Below are positions 25,701 through 39,236 of a stretch of 64,000 nucleotides of DNA, piece after piece. The stretch is taken from assembly GCA_949318235.1 (NCBI GenBank), contig OX439131.1:21484472-21548471 (forward strand), read 5' to 3'. Under the pieces are notes generated by a model. It was not told the origin of the DNA. It did not search any database and saw nothing but the letters and a program-made list of their open reading frames with translations. Each line of letters opens with the position of its first letter. Position 1 is the stretch's first letter. The stretch is from Ecdyonurus torrentis (taxonomy: Eukaryota; Arthropoda; Insecta; Ephemeroptera; Heptageniidae). The translations under genes were made by a program, and so were the position numbers.

Positions 25701-28700
25701 TTTGACTGGCTGTACCCAATTGATATTCAAGATGGGGTATTTATTAATACTTTATTTTTATTATACATTAAGGCTAAAAATCTTAAATATTTTGTAATAA
25801 ATATTTTTTTGATATCAAATTAACAATGTAATTAACTTTAATACAGATAAATTTTGCATCCCTGCTGGATAATATTCGTCAAGCATTCGAACCAGAAGGT
25901 TTCCTGCTAACAGCAAGTGTTCCATCTCAGTATTATAATATCGCGTCTCTTAATCTAAGTGCAATGCAACAGTGAGTATTTATTTATTATATCTAAAGAC
26001 ATGTTAAGTTTACAGTAACATTACTCTTTACATTTTGTTCGTCTCGTCATGGGAACATTAAAGGAATAGACCAGAGAAAAACATAAGCACTTATATCACA
26101 AAACACTTGATGGGACTTAAATAAATAACTTTAGTTTGTCTCAAAACCCAACTGTAGCTCCGTAGCAGTGATCAGAAATTTCGATTTATGCAATCCGCAC
26201 AACATTTTCGTACTAATTTATACATGTTTCTGACGTCATAAACATGATCAGTCACGCTAATTGCATACTTTACAGTATTTTCACAATCTCTCGTGGGGCT
26301 GCATTAACATTCTGGTAAAAATTGTCAACAGTTTTGAAGATCCCATTTCGTGTTTATTCATTAAAAAGCACATGTTGTTTTATGTGGTCTATGACTTTAA
26401 ATCTAAAACTGTGCTAATAATGTATTTATATTGGATTTTTTTATTATTATTTGACTCTTTTAACAACTGATAATTTATTATTTTTCGCACATTTTTCCTG
26501 TCAATGTTAATATTTTTAATAGTCTTTAACATTATAATATTCCATCGAAATAAGTAACTTTTTTCATGATATTTTTCATATATATTATCAATCTCATTTA
26601 TACGTGATCTATCTACTTCAATAAAATGGACTTTAATTATTAGTCTGATTGATAGACTATATTTTACTCAAAATTATTGCTACTAAAAAAACACCAACAA
26701 TTAAATTTATATTATACATAAACAAAACGTAAAATCAACCTTACGAGTACAAAGTAATAATTATAATGACACGTATTATATTACTCGTACCTTTCATACA
26801 TTTAAATGTTATGCTATATGGTTAAGCATTGCGTATTGCATAAGGGGGAGGAGGAGGTACTTCAAAGTACTTTGGAATGCACTAATTAATTAATGGAAGG
26901 GATTTACATAAAATAACTATACGAATTATAATTGAAGAGGTAATGCAATTAATATGCTTGACATTGTACGAACACTATAACTAAAACAAATAACAGAAAA
27001 ATGTGAATATGGACCATAATTATCAGAGTTTGAAACAGAAAACAAAATAAATAAATACTGAGTTGTATCATCTCATTTCCTTTTGTTTCTGTTAATTTTT
27101 GAGTATTAAAATATATTATTTGGTTTTCTTTGAGTCTAAGACACGATATTTAATTTATCTAATTTTGTATTCATATATATAACATTGATAAAAAATTATC
27201 ATGTTTCTCGTTTTCTGTATTTTGTATTTTTGATTGAATTTGAATACAAAATATTAAAGTAAAATTTTAACACTCTATAGTAACTTACACAAGAATTTTC
27301 AAAAATAATAAATAATTTTTATTCATAGTCATACAAAAAAAATATATATATATAATAATATAAATAAAATTCACATGTATAGCAAATTATTTTATCCTTT
27401 ATTCAAAATCAAAATTTCTTTATTTCATTCATTCTTTTCAGTGTATGCATGATATTATTTATTTTAATCTTCTTATAAAGTAATAATAAAAAAATAAACA
27501 TTAAACATAATATATTTATTAATAAACAAAAATTTACAAGTATACTATTTCATATAATATTCAGAGCCATCTTCTTTGTTGTACTCTGTTTTTCAATACC
27601 TCTCAAGTATTGAAAAATCGTGATTTAGGGACATTATATTCTATAAAAGATTAAAAAGAAAACTATTATGCCAAAGCAATTATTGAATTCTTCTCGTGTC
27701 AATACACGGGTAAACCTTGAGGTTATGTGATAACATTATTTAATTATCTGCTTATTTTGATAACCAGGAGTGTCGATTTCATGGTGATGATGACTTACGA
27801 GTACTATGGTCCTTGGTGGCTTAGGACTGAAGTACATGCCTCTCTAGACAATGTGGTAAGCATTAAGAAGTGGGTATATATAGTTTCATTTACAATCATT
27901 CACTGTATCACTTTAAAGTATTTCCAAAAACTTTCAAAATTTGCCTTTGAATAATGTGATGAGAGGTAAACTAAAACGAGAGAAAAAAAATATAAATAAT
28001 TAAATACAGTGCTTTATTTGGAATTAAAATTTTCATTGCAGCAAAATTTTAAATATTTTATTTTATAAAAGATTGTAGAGTAAGAAAATATTTGTTTTAT
28101 TGTTCATCTGATAAAATGAATAATGATTTCTTTGTAAAAAAATTTTTTGACAAAAAACAAATAGTTGTCCAATATATTTGCTGCTTTATCTTTTATCTCT
28201 GTTAATTTACTGCCAAAAAATTTTAATTGACTTTAGTTTTTAATATCTCTTTATTTATTGAGACTTAAAAGTGTGTTGTTTTTAAATCGATTTTTCATTA
28301 ACATTAATCAAATAAATCATGATATCATGAAATAATCAAATACGAAAAAAGTTCAAACACAATTGTATTTCTGCATTTCTAAATTCACTCACTTTGAGTT
28401 TATTGATAAACATAAAGTTGCTTCATATTTTGTTTTAGTATATTGTATATAAGATTAAAATACATGATATATTAAGATAATGTTTTAAAAATAACACAAA
28501 GAAATATAGATAAAAAAATGTAAATAAAAAATGTAAAATCTATGCATTTATTTACTTTTACTAAAGTAGTAATTGTAATCAAATTGCAATAGTTTTTTTT
28601 TAATAAAATCTGCATGTGTAAAAGATGTTTATTTTTAATAGTAAAAGCTTGACTAGTTTTGTATCATATAAATAAAACTGAAAATCGATACTAAATTAGA

Positions 28701-29116
28701 AAGTCTTATTAAGTTATTATCATAAATTTAATAACGATATTTAAATTTACATGATTGTGTAATTAAGATAAACATGCAAGAAAGCTAATTGTAATAAATA
28801 TTATATTTTATTTTTTTTTGTCCACTAGCAATCAACCACTCAAGAATACTTGGATCGTGGTGTAGACCCCGGTAAACTAGTGCTCAGTATACCCGCTTAT
28901 GGTCACTCATACACCCTCATGGATGCAAGTAACCCTGGCTTAGGAATGACGGCTAGCGCCCCTGGTATAGCTGGACCTTATACAAGAACCCCTGGTCTCC
29001 TCAGCTTTCACGAAGTAAGATTTAATTTTGTGACCCTTTAAAATCGTTACATCAAGTCTTATTGTAAGTTGTGATAGTAGAGATTCGGGAAAAGATTTCA
29101 AATATATATTATAATA

Positions 29117-29188
<72 letters not shown>

Positions 29189-29601
29189 AAAAGTTTCTGA
29201 TTCTTTTGTTTGGTTTTCTCTCAAACAGATCAATGCCAATATCAGCAGCTGGACAGTAGTGTGGGACGAATATTCTCAGACTCCTTATGCGTATAGTGGA
29301 GACCAATGGGTTTCTTATGATAATGAAATGTCTACTCTAGTAAAGGTAATGTCTGAAATGTATAGAGAAATAAATTGAAAAATTATTTACACTTCATTGC
29401 AGATTTAATAAAAATATTATAATTCACTTTTTACAATTCACTTTAGATATTTATATGATTTTTGTATTTCAATTTCAGATGCAGTATGCAAAATCTAAAA
29501 ATCTTATTGGTGGGGCTGTTTGGACAGTGGGAGATGACAACTTTGAAAACAACAATTTCCCTATTCTGAGAACTGTCTATTCTACTATAATGCAAAACTA
29601 A
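22766..29601 (+). CDS. Secreted GH18 chitinase-like protein 1, catalytic Glu replaced by Leu
   Basis: Nine exons: 22766-22823, 23475-23675, 24937-25037, 25617-25736, 25847-25971, 27768-27855, 28829-29014, 29229-29345, 29479-29601. They join in frame into 372 residues. Residues 1-24 are a signal peptide (MKQTQRTFLSSVFFLVLCAG, cleavage likely before AVVVCQ). The rest is one GH18 TIM barrel: strand 1 with VVCQHASW and LCTHGVYAFA, the FKAMIALGG strand, the active-site strand FDGLEFDWLYP (144-154), FMVMMTYEYYG, the chitinase insertion region after KLVLSIPAYG, and the C-terminal GGAVWTVGDD. The canonical DxxDxDxE acid is L152, and D148 is replaced by E148, so hydrolysis is not expected. There is no chitin-binding (CBM14) domain; the chain ends right after the barrel. 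The strand-3 Trp seen in paralogue 2 (GGW) is Arg here (GGR). The likely role is an extracellular carbohydrate-binding or growth-factor-like protein, inferred from known inactive GH18s such as YKL-40, which also has Leu there, and insect IDGFs. Confidence 0.93.
26058..26400 (+). mobile_element. TTAA-flanked MITE family B, copy 1 (intron 5 of chitinase-like gene 1)
   Basis: TTAA at both ends (26058-26061, 26397-26400). The terminal inverted repeats AGGAATAGACCAGA (left) and AGTCATAGACCACA (right, complemented) are about 14 bp. The interior has ACAAAACACTTGATGGGACT, CAGTGATCAGAAATTTCGAT and a TGACGTCA palindrome near 26233, and no coding capacity. The TTAA duplication is typical of piggyBac-type transposition. 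Confidence 0.7.
29121..29184. repeat. (GA)n microsatellite in intron 7 of chitinase-like gene 1
   Basis: 32 perfect units ending about 44 bases before the exon that starts at 29229, so the tract occupies the zone where the branch point and polypyrimidine tract lie. Confidence 0.97.
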
Positions 29602-29899
29602 CATCTATCTTATAAATTATTTAATTTTTCTCTTTATTTATTTATTTTTACTTTATTTATTAAACTATTACGTAAAATACACGTACAGATAGTTGTAAAA
29701 TTAATATTGAATCTGGTATTTAATTTAACCTAAACATTAATTTTTCACTGTAAAAAGAAGCTGTGGTTAGAAATCTCCTGGTGTAAGTAGCATGTTTCCT
29801 GTTTCAGACATCTTATATTGGTTTTACTATTATTATTATTTAGAACTTGTTATTTACTTGTCAAAATCTTTTGCTTCATATGATAATAACTGACGTACA

Positions 29900-29905
29900 A
29901 ATAAA
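29900..29905 (+). terminator. Candidate polyadenylation signal of chitinase-like gene 1
   Basis: The AATAAA noted about 300 bases after the TAA at 29599-29601. It gives a plausible 3' UTR length but is unproven. Confidence 0.35.
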
Positions 29906-30199
29906 TGTGAAACTTAATTTCTTCTTATTTTATTTACAAAACATTTTGGTTTTCCTTGTCATGTAATATATTTTTATCATTTGCAAAGAAAAACGAGTCA
30001 TGGATCTCTGTTACTTACAAACAAACTCAATGCTGTTAGACTAATTGAAAATCTTTATTCATTTCTCCTCAAACATTGTTATTATTTTAAGAGTGAATAT
30101 CAATTATTGATCTATTGATTTATAAGAAATAAATATATTTGCAAGCAATGTATAAACTTTTTTTTAATAAAATAACAAATCAATTTCAATTTGATTATT

Positions 30200-30325
30200 T
30201 AAAAGAATTCGTGCAGCACCGTGCTCTCAAAGCATTAAACACAATGTCAAAAGTAATTCCAACCGACGTGAAGTCGAACCCAGATATTTGGTTTGCCGGA
30301 CACGAGTATAGCTTATAATGGTGTA
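30200..30325 (-). repeat. Possible SINE/tRNA relic
   Basis: On the minus strand GGGTTCGACTTC (30270-30281) matches a B box. The sequence after it (GACATTGTGTTTAATGCTTT then GAGAGCACGG) resembles the minus strand at about 31830-31855 (GACATCATATTTAATGCGCT). This suggests two copies of one family. Confidence 0.35.
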
Positions 30326-31217
30326 ATACAAAAAATCACAATTTTTAAACCTGCCCGTCTATAATAGGCACTGAATTACAAACTTTTAATTTTATTATTC
30401 CTATTTTGATTCAATTTTTATTCTTTTAATGTATTATTGAACTAAAAAGTCTATAAAATATATTTCTGAAAATTTAATAATGCTATTAAACTTTTAGCCT
30501 ACTTTTTTGTACTTATACTGTACTTTTTTTTTTTTTTTTTTTTTTTAAAGAATAATAAGGCATAAAGCAATAAAAATACAAATAAAAGAGTTCATAATTT
30601 TTATTGCGTATATATTTTATTTACTAAATTAATTTTTCTTTACAACATATTTTCTTCTTTATTTAAGATTTTCTTTCAGTAATTTTTTTTCCGCTTTACG
30701 TTTATACGACTTTTAAACAAGAGGCTTATATAAATTTTGCTATACAATAATATAAAACCATACATGCATTATTAATTTTTTTTATATATATATGAGGTTA
30801 AAGGTAATACCCCTGTATTTATATAATACCATTTAGGATTTATTTTAAAGTGGAAAGTAAATTAAACAAAGATCCTAAAAAGACTTGAAATAAAATGCTG
30901 TTAATACGTTAGCTTAAAAGGTCAGGTATTCTAAATATAATTTACGTTATTCTCGTTAGTACACAAACTTATTTCGACTACCCGATATAACAAAGTTGTA
31001 TGTTTAAAAAGCACGTAACTTTGAACTGACTTAACCTACCTTGTATAGTATGTAGTTTTTTTAATTCGAAATGCTAAAAATATATTATTATAAAATTACA
31101 GCATATAATATTTTAAATTTATACCATTCTCTGGTTATACACTACTTGTTGTAAACAAAACTACGTCAAGGGTAACTAAATAAGTAAATAATAAAATTTC
31201 GTAACGGGTAGTAGAAC

Positions 31218-31250
<33 letters not shown>

Positions 31251-31799
31251 GTAATAATAAATACAGTATATTCCAGGATTAATTATGCCTCCAAGCAGAA
31301 GTGTTTTAAAGATTAAACTTACAAAACTTATTATTCTCTTTTTACTACATTTTTAGTTTACAAATTAGTAATAATTTTTATGATATATTTATCATAAAAT
31401 TTCTGTACTATTATTAAAAATTCAATGAACGGGTTAAAAGGATGTTTGAAAGTTTACTATGTTTTATATTATAATAACATTTTATTGTTAGCCTAAGGAG
31501 AATCTCTTTTAATCTCTACTTGTTCTTCGTAAACAATAGTCGACGGCATTATTGATTTTGTATTTTAAGTTTTTAACTTAAAAACACAAAAATAAAGTTG
31601 GTGTTCGCACTTAGAAATAAAAATAAAGCCATATGTTAATATAAAATTTATAACGCACAGAAAGAATAAACTACGTAATTTATGCTGCATATAATATCAT
31701 TGTAGCATAAATGATGCTAAATTAGACCAGCATAAACAATTAAATTATGCTTTATAGGGTCTAAGAAAATAGACAAAAATGAAGTTTCTCCTACTGATA

Positions 31800-31870
31800 A
31801 ATGCTGTTTACTACTCCAGTATGGTCTCCAAGCGCATTAAATATGATGTCATGCGGATACACCCTATATT
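31800..31870 (-). repeat. Second fragment of the 30.2-kb repeat
   Basis: The minus strand carries GACATCATATTTAATGCGCTTGGAGACCAT-like sequence aligned to the 30.2-kb relic. It is short and diverged. Confidence 0.25.
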
Positions 31871-32146
31871 ATATAATATGTTGTATGCTTTTTAATATTA
31901 GTTTTTATGAAGCATATGTTATGTTGTATTTACCAATTTTTGCTGAAAATTAACTATCATAATTAATACATATTTATAAAGCTATGAAATTTCTAAAACA
32001 TTTTTTTCAATATAAAATTTTTATGTCACCCTAGTTCTACGTTTTAGAGTGTGAACTAGATGTAAAGAAATTTAAAGTTAAACATAATATCAAACAGCAT
32101 CTTTGTTTTGGTTTACATTTCTTAAAGGTACGCAATGTTGTTTTTC

Positions 32147-32150
<4 letters not shown>

Positions 32151-32234
<84 letters not shown>
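32151..32234. repeat. (TA)n microsatellite upstream of chitinase-like gene 2
   Basis: 42 units, about 270 bases before the ATG at 32506. Confidence 0.97.
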
Positions 32235-32236
<2 letters not shown>

Positions 32237-32429
32237 AGATTTTAAAGAATAAGTAACATGCTAAAACAGTTTAAGAAGAATCTAGATGTGTATAATTAAA
32301 TGACGTACACAATTACAATGCAATATTATTCGTATACGTAATCTTCCTTACAAGTATAAAGAAAAATAGCCCATGTCACAATATATATTTCAGTTATCTG
32401 GTAATCATCAGCTTAAAATAATTTATTAT

Positions 32430-32505
32430 CTCAAAAGATAAGCTACACAAGATACATAAGCCAGAGATTTTTCATCACTTTTATTCTGACAGTACACAGC
32501 CAAGC
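32430..32505 (+). promoter_or_regulatory. Proximal promoter/5' UTR of chitinase-like gene 2, with GATA-type site
   Basis: The bases before the ATG at 32506 include AAGATAAG near 32435-32442, matching the GATA-factor WGATAR consensus, and an initiator-like CTGACAGT around 32486-32493. No convincing TATA box was seen, unlike paralogue 1, so the duplicates may differ in promoter type. Short motifs in AT-rich DNA are weak evidence. Confidence 0.25.
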
Positions 32506-35500
32506 ATGCAATCTTTAGCTTGGATCACTGCTTTACTTGCAATTTTCACCTTAGGTAAGTGATTTAGATCTTATATTGGAAAATCAATTTATATATGAAA
32601 AATTTACATTTACTTTAATGGAAAAAATACCATAATATCCTTAGGCATGTTAATAAATATGAAATTTTGCATAGTATGTAAGATATACTAATCTACATAT
32701 AGGTATAGGTAATAAGTATACTAGATATGGCATACAATTTCTTTTAAGGTTAACAATATTTATCACAAGTACTTCATATCAAAATTCTATCATACAAACG
32801 ATGTAGTATATTGAGTAAATTATAAAATAGTTTTAAAGCATGTGGATAACTTTCCCCCCCTAATCTTTAAAGCCCTTGACAATATACTTATTTATCATTT
32901 AGATTACTAGATTGATAATTACTATATACCTTATTATCCATAAATTAGACACCACCACGTTGATTTTTTTTTTTTCATTTTGACGGTTATTTCACGCATC
33001 TGACGTCACAATGTTCCACTAGGGCTAAAGAACTTGAGGTAGGGGCTTTAATTTAACACGTGACCAGAGCAGTGACTGTGATTCGCGGCAATACATTGTG
33101 ACGTTAGATGCGTGAAATAACCACCAAAATGAAAATAAATACAAAATCAACGTGGTAGTGTCTATTTCATGGATAATAAATGGTAATTATCAATCTAGTA
33201 TTCTAAATTATAAAAAAGTTAGTTGTTGACAAGGGCTTTAAGTTAAAAATCATATAATTTTTAAATGACATAAAATAAGATAATTATATACATATCTGAT
33301 TACTAATCAGTGATTAGTGATTATACTCCTAACTTTTTTTTATCAATTTATTGTACAATATATCAGAAAACCATGCATACCTATTGTGGCCTATAATTAA
33401 AACCCATGTATTTGAGATTTTTATGTAATCATAGACGTAAATTATTATTTTTATTATTTGATATATTCTATACGTTCTTGCTATGTCACTCATTAAAAAG
33501 TAAAAGTCATTCATAATTTTACGTATTACATTCGTGGATTAATGGATTTAGCAAATACATTATATTAATACTATATTATATCCAACGCATATTAGTATGT
33601 TAACATTCAAAAAACTCCGCAACATATAGGATTATAGCAGGATTAATTTGCTTTTCACGCAGTAAAATAATAAAAATAAGCACTGAAGGGCATACGTTCG
33701 ACTGATAAACGTCATTCTGATAGGCAGTGAAAAGAATTCAATAAAAAAAAACTCTTCATAGAACCTAAACGTTCTATTTATGGAGTACGTGTTATAATAT
33801 AAAATAATACTCAGAAAACTTAATGATAAATTCATAATAATCAATATTAATTAGCACACAAAAAATTATCTCGTTTTTAAGCTTACTAGATGAATCAGTA
33901 TCAAGGTTAAACATTTGCACGAGTTTGTTTCTGATTATGATAACAACGTATTCAAAATAGTTGAAATACTGGCAATGAGTGTTGTATCATTGGTAGTAAT
34001 AAAAAAAATTATATTTCCACAACATATAATTAAAAATAAAATCATCAATTTCAATTATAAAACATTATTAAAATAATTTTTATTTTAGTTATTATTATTA
34101 TTATAATTAATGTATTTACGTAAATATAAGTAAATAACTAATTTAAATATAAATATGTATTTTAATATAAAATATGAAACGTACAAAATAATATTTAATT
34201 AATTAAAATATTGTATGGTTATAGGTGATGGCGCGGTAATTATATGCCAGTATGCTAGCTGGGCGGTATATCGTTCGCCGGGAGGTAAATTTGGTCCAGA
34301 TGACCTTGACCCTAACCTGTGTACACATGGAGTGTATGTTACCGCGGGACTAGACCCCAGTGACAATGTGGTGTCACTTGACCCTTGGGCTGACCTCACT
34401 ACTGGTGGGGGCATGGGTAAGAAACTTCTTGAAACGATACATAACTTCTTCTTCTTCTTTTTTACATCAATTCAAGACTCTTATGTACCACTTGTTGGAT
34501 GCTTTAACTTATTAACATTCTGATATTTTAAAAAAGTATTTTATTTAACATCATATCATACTATTTTGTAAAAGAAAACTTTGTTTTAATAAAAATCTAC
34601 ACAAGAATTGTGTAGCTCTTTTACAAGAGTTTACAAATATATTTTCATTGTAAATGTATACTCAATTTGAAAATAATACAAATTTTAAAAACAATGAATA
34701 TTTACTCAAAACTATTAACAAGATTACATGAAAATTAGACTTTCTTATATTTATATATAGATTATATTACAAAATAAATTACAATTGAAAAATATGACAA
34801 GAAAAAACAATCCAAGTAATTTTATTAGCATCACAAAAGATTTTATAAAGTAAATAGCATTGTTTACGATCACAGACGAAAAATAATAATTTTATTATGC
34901 CAAAGGCAACGTTATTCAGTTACAGCAACTTCTCCCTCTGCTAATTTTATTATTTATCTTTTGAAAATTTATACATAACGAGTTGGGGGTTAAAAAAATT
35001 ATAATGATTCTAGGTGGGTACCAGAAGTTCACCAACTTAAAGCTGACCAACCCAAGTTTCAAAGCCATTCTCGCACTTGGTGGTTGGTCTGGAGTCAACT
35101 GGCAATATGGAGTTGTAAGTCAATTTCAAGAAAATGTATATAAGGGATGAATCAACCATTTTTAAAACAAGAGATTTATCAATTCAAGTCACAGATACGG
35201 TGTCAGTATAGCAGAGCTGTGTATATATACAAAGAGAATACTAAAAAGTTTGTAACCAAAATGTTGATGTTGAAAAATTTATATAACCACATACGGGTTG
35301 TAAATTCTAAAGTTATTAACATAATTTTATTATAGATAGTTTTTACAATTGCTATATAAATCTTATTTAGTAGAAAATATGTCAGTGGCATTTTTATTAT
35401 TATTAGTCCAATATAAAGTATTAGGGGGGATTTTTTTTCTCTCTAAATTATATTGATAGCAAAAATAGCATTATAAAATATTTTTTATCAGTTCAATTTT

Positions 35501-37602
35501 TCTTATGTATAGCTATATTTCTAGTAAAAAAAGAGAGAATATTTATAAAATATATCAAACAACATATATTATATGTATGCGATTCCATAATACAATGTTT
35601 TGTTGCTGTGCGTTTATTTCTATACTATGTTGTAACAAAAATTCTCAAAAGTTCTTTACTGTACTTCTTATTCGTTTTATAGCATATAGTTTAATATTCA
35701 GTCTCTCCTTAAAAAAAAAAATTAGGTTGACAAAAAACAATAATCGCAAATACTAAAAAGTAACTCAGTTCGCCAATCAGCAAAATTGCTGCAGGATTGT
35801 AAAACAAATTAAAAGTATAAAACCAATTAACTCATTCTGTTTATAATTAAGGCTTTAACAATTAACCGAAGGGCATAATGTGTTTGACATACATGTTATG
35901 AAAAATCCTTAAGGGAAAGGAAACCCCCAACACTTCAGAAAAATAGTATTATTTATTATTCACTCTAAAGTTAAGTAACTTTTGCAATTAAGTGTATTCT
36001 ATTAAGCTCAATGCTACACGCTATAATATCAACATGATGGTTTTAATAATTTTGTATATTATTCATGTCTTGTTAAATGTATTATTAATTGATCAAGGTT
36101 TCAATTTATTATTTACATGCATGCAACTTTTGCAATGTAATGGAAACTATTTTCAAAGCAAAACTTTATCAATGCTCCAATTTTTGTTTTGAAAACTTAT
36201 GCTACTTCAGTATCATTTTCATAAGAGTAATGATTTCAACTTTGATAAAATTTTAAGTGCAATTTTAGTAAAACTTTTATTTTTTCAATGAAAAAAAAAA
36301 TGATAAAAAAAGTAAAAAAAAAAACTGTTTTTTCTATAAATGAAACATTGCAATATAAAATCTATCTATATACAGTATTATGACTAAAAATAATGATGCT
36401 GACGCTATATTATGATTTTCTTTTCAAGTTTCAAAGGAATTCGTATATTATAAAGCATCGATCTTATTGTTATTATTTTGAAAAAAAAAGTAATATACTA
36501 TTAACTGATAAAATAAATCAAATTGATTGTATCACTGAGAGAGGAAAAAACCACATTTTAAAGCTTCATTATGATATTTTACTCTTGTATATAAACATGA
36601 CTATACATACTAGAATTATATATATTTATTTATATTTGAACTTTAAATATATTTTTATGTTGACCAATTTATTAAAATTCAGTAGCAAATAATAATAAAT
36701 ATAGTTTAAGTATTCTTAAAAGATATTTTTTTAAATAGATTGCAGCAGATCCTGATCGAAGAGCCTACATGGCAGATAGCGTAGTGAAATTCCTTAAACA
36801 ATACAACTTTGATGGGATTGAGATCGACTGGCTGTACCCTGCTACTGAAAATGAGAAGGTAATAAGTTGTAATAACACTAATAACGTTTGAGTCAACTAG
36901 TTCCAAAACGTGCTTCTTCCATTTTCAATAAAGATGAGTTTCTTATCTCTATCAGGTATATAAAACATCACCTTTTTTGAAAATGAAAGAAGCGGTTTTT
37001 GGAACTAGTAGACTCAGTTGCAACCACATGTTAAAGCTCCGTGACATATATGCAACTTTTCTAGCACATGTGTTATACAAATTGCCTATATTGAAAGGGG
37101 CTCTTTGCACCGACCAATATACTATTTTAATTTCCCCACATATATTTCGCATAATAACATTAAAATTTTGGCGCACTATATGGATGGTAAATTTTTTAAC
37201 TTGGTCGAGAATATATAAGGCAAGCCAGAGATATAATTTCCGTCCATTTTACTTTATTTGTGCATTTCAGCTGGAAATAATCTTGAAATAGTAACCTTTA
37301 AAAATATAAGTAATCAATTTTACATCAAGACTAACATTTTACTTTTTCAAATTTATAGAATAATTTCCCATTACTGCTTGCTGATCTACGTACCGCGTTC
37401 GAGCCTGAGGGTTTTGAAATTTTAGTGACAGTTGGAGCCTTAGAGAGCACAGTTGAAGCTTCGTATGATCTCCAGGCAATGGAAACGTGAGTAATGTCTT
37501 TAATTATCAGCAACTACACACTTGATATCTGCACGATACTACAGATAGAGATAGACGGGAGGAGAATTGCGTTGTAACTTGTCTCTTAAGAAGACCAATA
37601 AT

Positions 37603-37670
<68 letters not shown>

Positions 37671-39150
37671 ATTGCAAAGCCTCAATCTCACCCTTTCCAT
37701 TTTTTTTTTACAATAAAGACAATGATTTGTATATTTTAATTTAAAAGGAATCAACAATTTTTTATATTTGAAATAAATTTAATGACATCATAATTGTGAA
37801 AGAGATTTTACATAAAAAATAGTTATGCATTAAAACTACTACCATAATTAAAATAGAAAAGTATGTTAGAAAAAATTATCCTACATAAGTAACGTTTCAT
37901 TGAGTATATTTGAGAACATAAAATACGAATGTTAGCAATGTAAATAATATCAGTGGGGAAAAAAACCCTGTAGAACGTCACGTTTATGGTGCAGCCAGTA
38001 CCTCATTTACATAGCATTGAATGTAAACAGTAAAACCATTATGTGCAGATTATTTAGCTTGCAATGTAAATTATATGCAATTATTGTTACATTCGGTACT
38101 CATTCAATACAACATGCTGTTAGCGCTAAAACAAACATTATGCAATCATCTCTCTCTCTCTCTCTGAAAATAGAACGTAAATTTTGATATCACGATTGAT
38201 CAAATTACCAAACTGCGCTGTATACATTTCTTGTGGTATCAAATCTGAAAGTGTTGATGTTTTGAGTATGACTGACAGGAAGTGATGATTGCAGACACGT
38301 CGACTACATGTTGATGATCGGCTATGATTACGAGGGAGCTTGGAACCCATGGACTGGACATACAACGCCTTTGTTTGTCGATTCTGCTCTCTGTGTCGTA
38401 CGTATAATAAATTATAATATATATTTCACAGCTTAAACATTTTTAGAATTACATTTAGTCGAGTGGTTAGCCGCTTCACATGACACCAAATTTTCATAAC
38501 CCATGTTTAATGGTTTAAGAAAATCACTGTGCGTTCGGGAGAAACTGGTTGACTAAACTAAACCCTTTCCTCAAACAAAGTATAATATACATACAATAGA
38601 TCAACGTTGCCGGGTTGAAATCAGGGTCGTATTTCGTGTCAAATAGTCGCAACCATGTGCTACTATGAACTGCTTGGGTCAATAAAATTTCTTATTATTT
38701 TAATATGATACGAAGCCCTAAATATACTATTAAACCAATACTATATTATACCATACAATATTTACTACACTGTATTTTATACCAATACTATATAAACCAA
38801 AATGTGTAAACAAGAACACAAAAATTAATAATAAAAATATTTGTCCCATGTCATATCGCAGCAAAACATTTATTATATATCATTAAATAAATTATATTTT
38901 TAATGGAAACAAAACATTTACTTACTATAAAAATAATATAACATTTAAAAAAGGTAAATGTAGTATTATATTATAATTTAAATTTATTTAAGCAATCTTT
39001 ATTAACTTCAAATATATTTAATGTTTGTTTCACAAAATCAATTTCAAAATATAACATGTTAATTATTTATTTAAATTGTGATTTAATTATACATAAAAAA
39101 ACATTGCTTTTAGCATTTTTTTTATTTAAATGACCAAATGCTTATTTAAT

Positions 39151-39236
<86 letters not shown>

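Larger units (their letters stand above)
29602..32505. other. Intergenic region between the two chitinase-like genes
   Basis: Contains the 3' UTR of gene 1, poly-T (30525) and poly-A (31221) runs, two possible SINE relics, a (TA)n array and the gene 2 promoter. No coding sequence seen. Confidence 0.6.

Noticed and set aside
26261..26470. 69-codon open frame inside chitinase-like gene 1 intron 5
   Set aside because: It lies mainly in a family B repeat; a similar frame at 59157-59339 comes from another copy of the same repeat and is disrupted.
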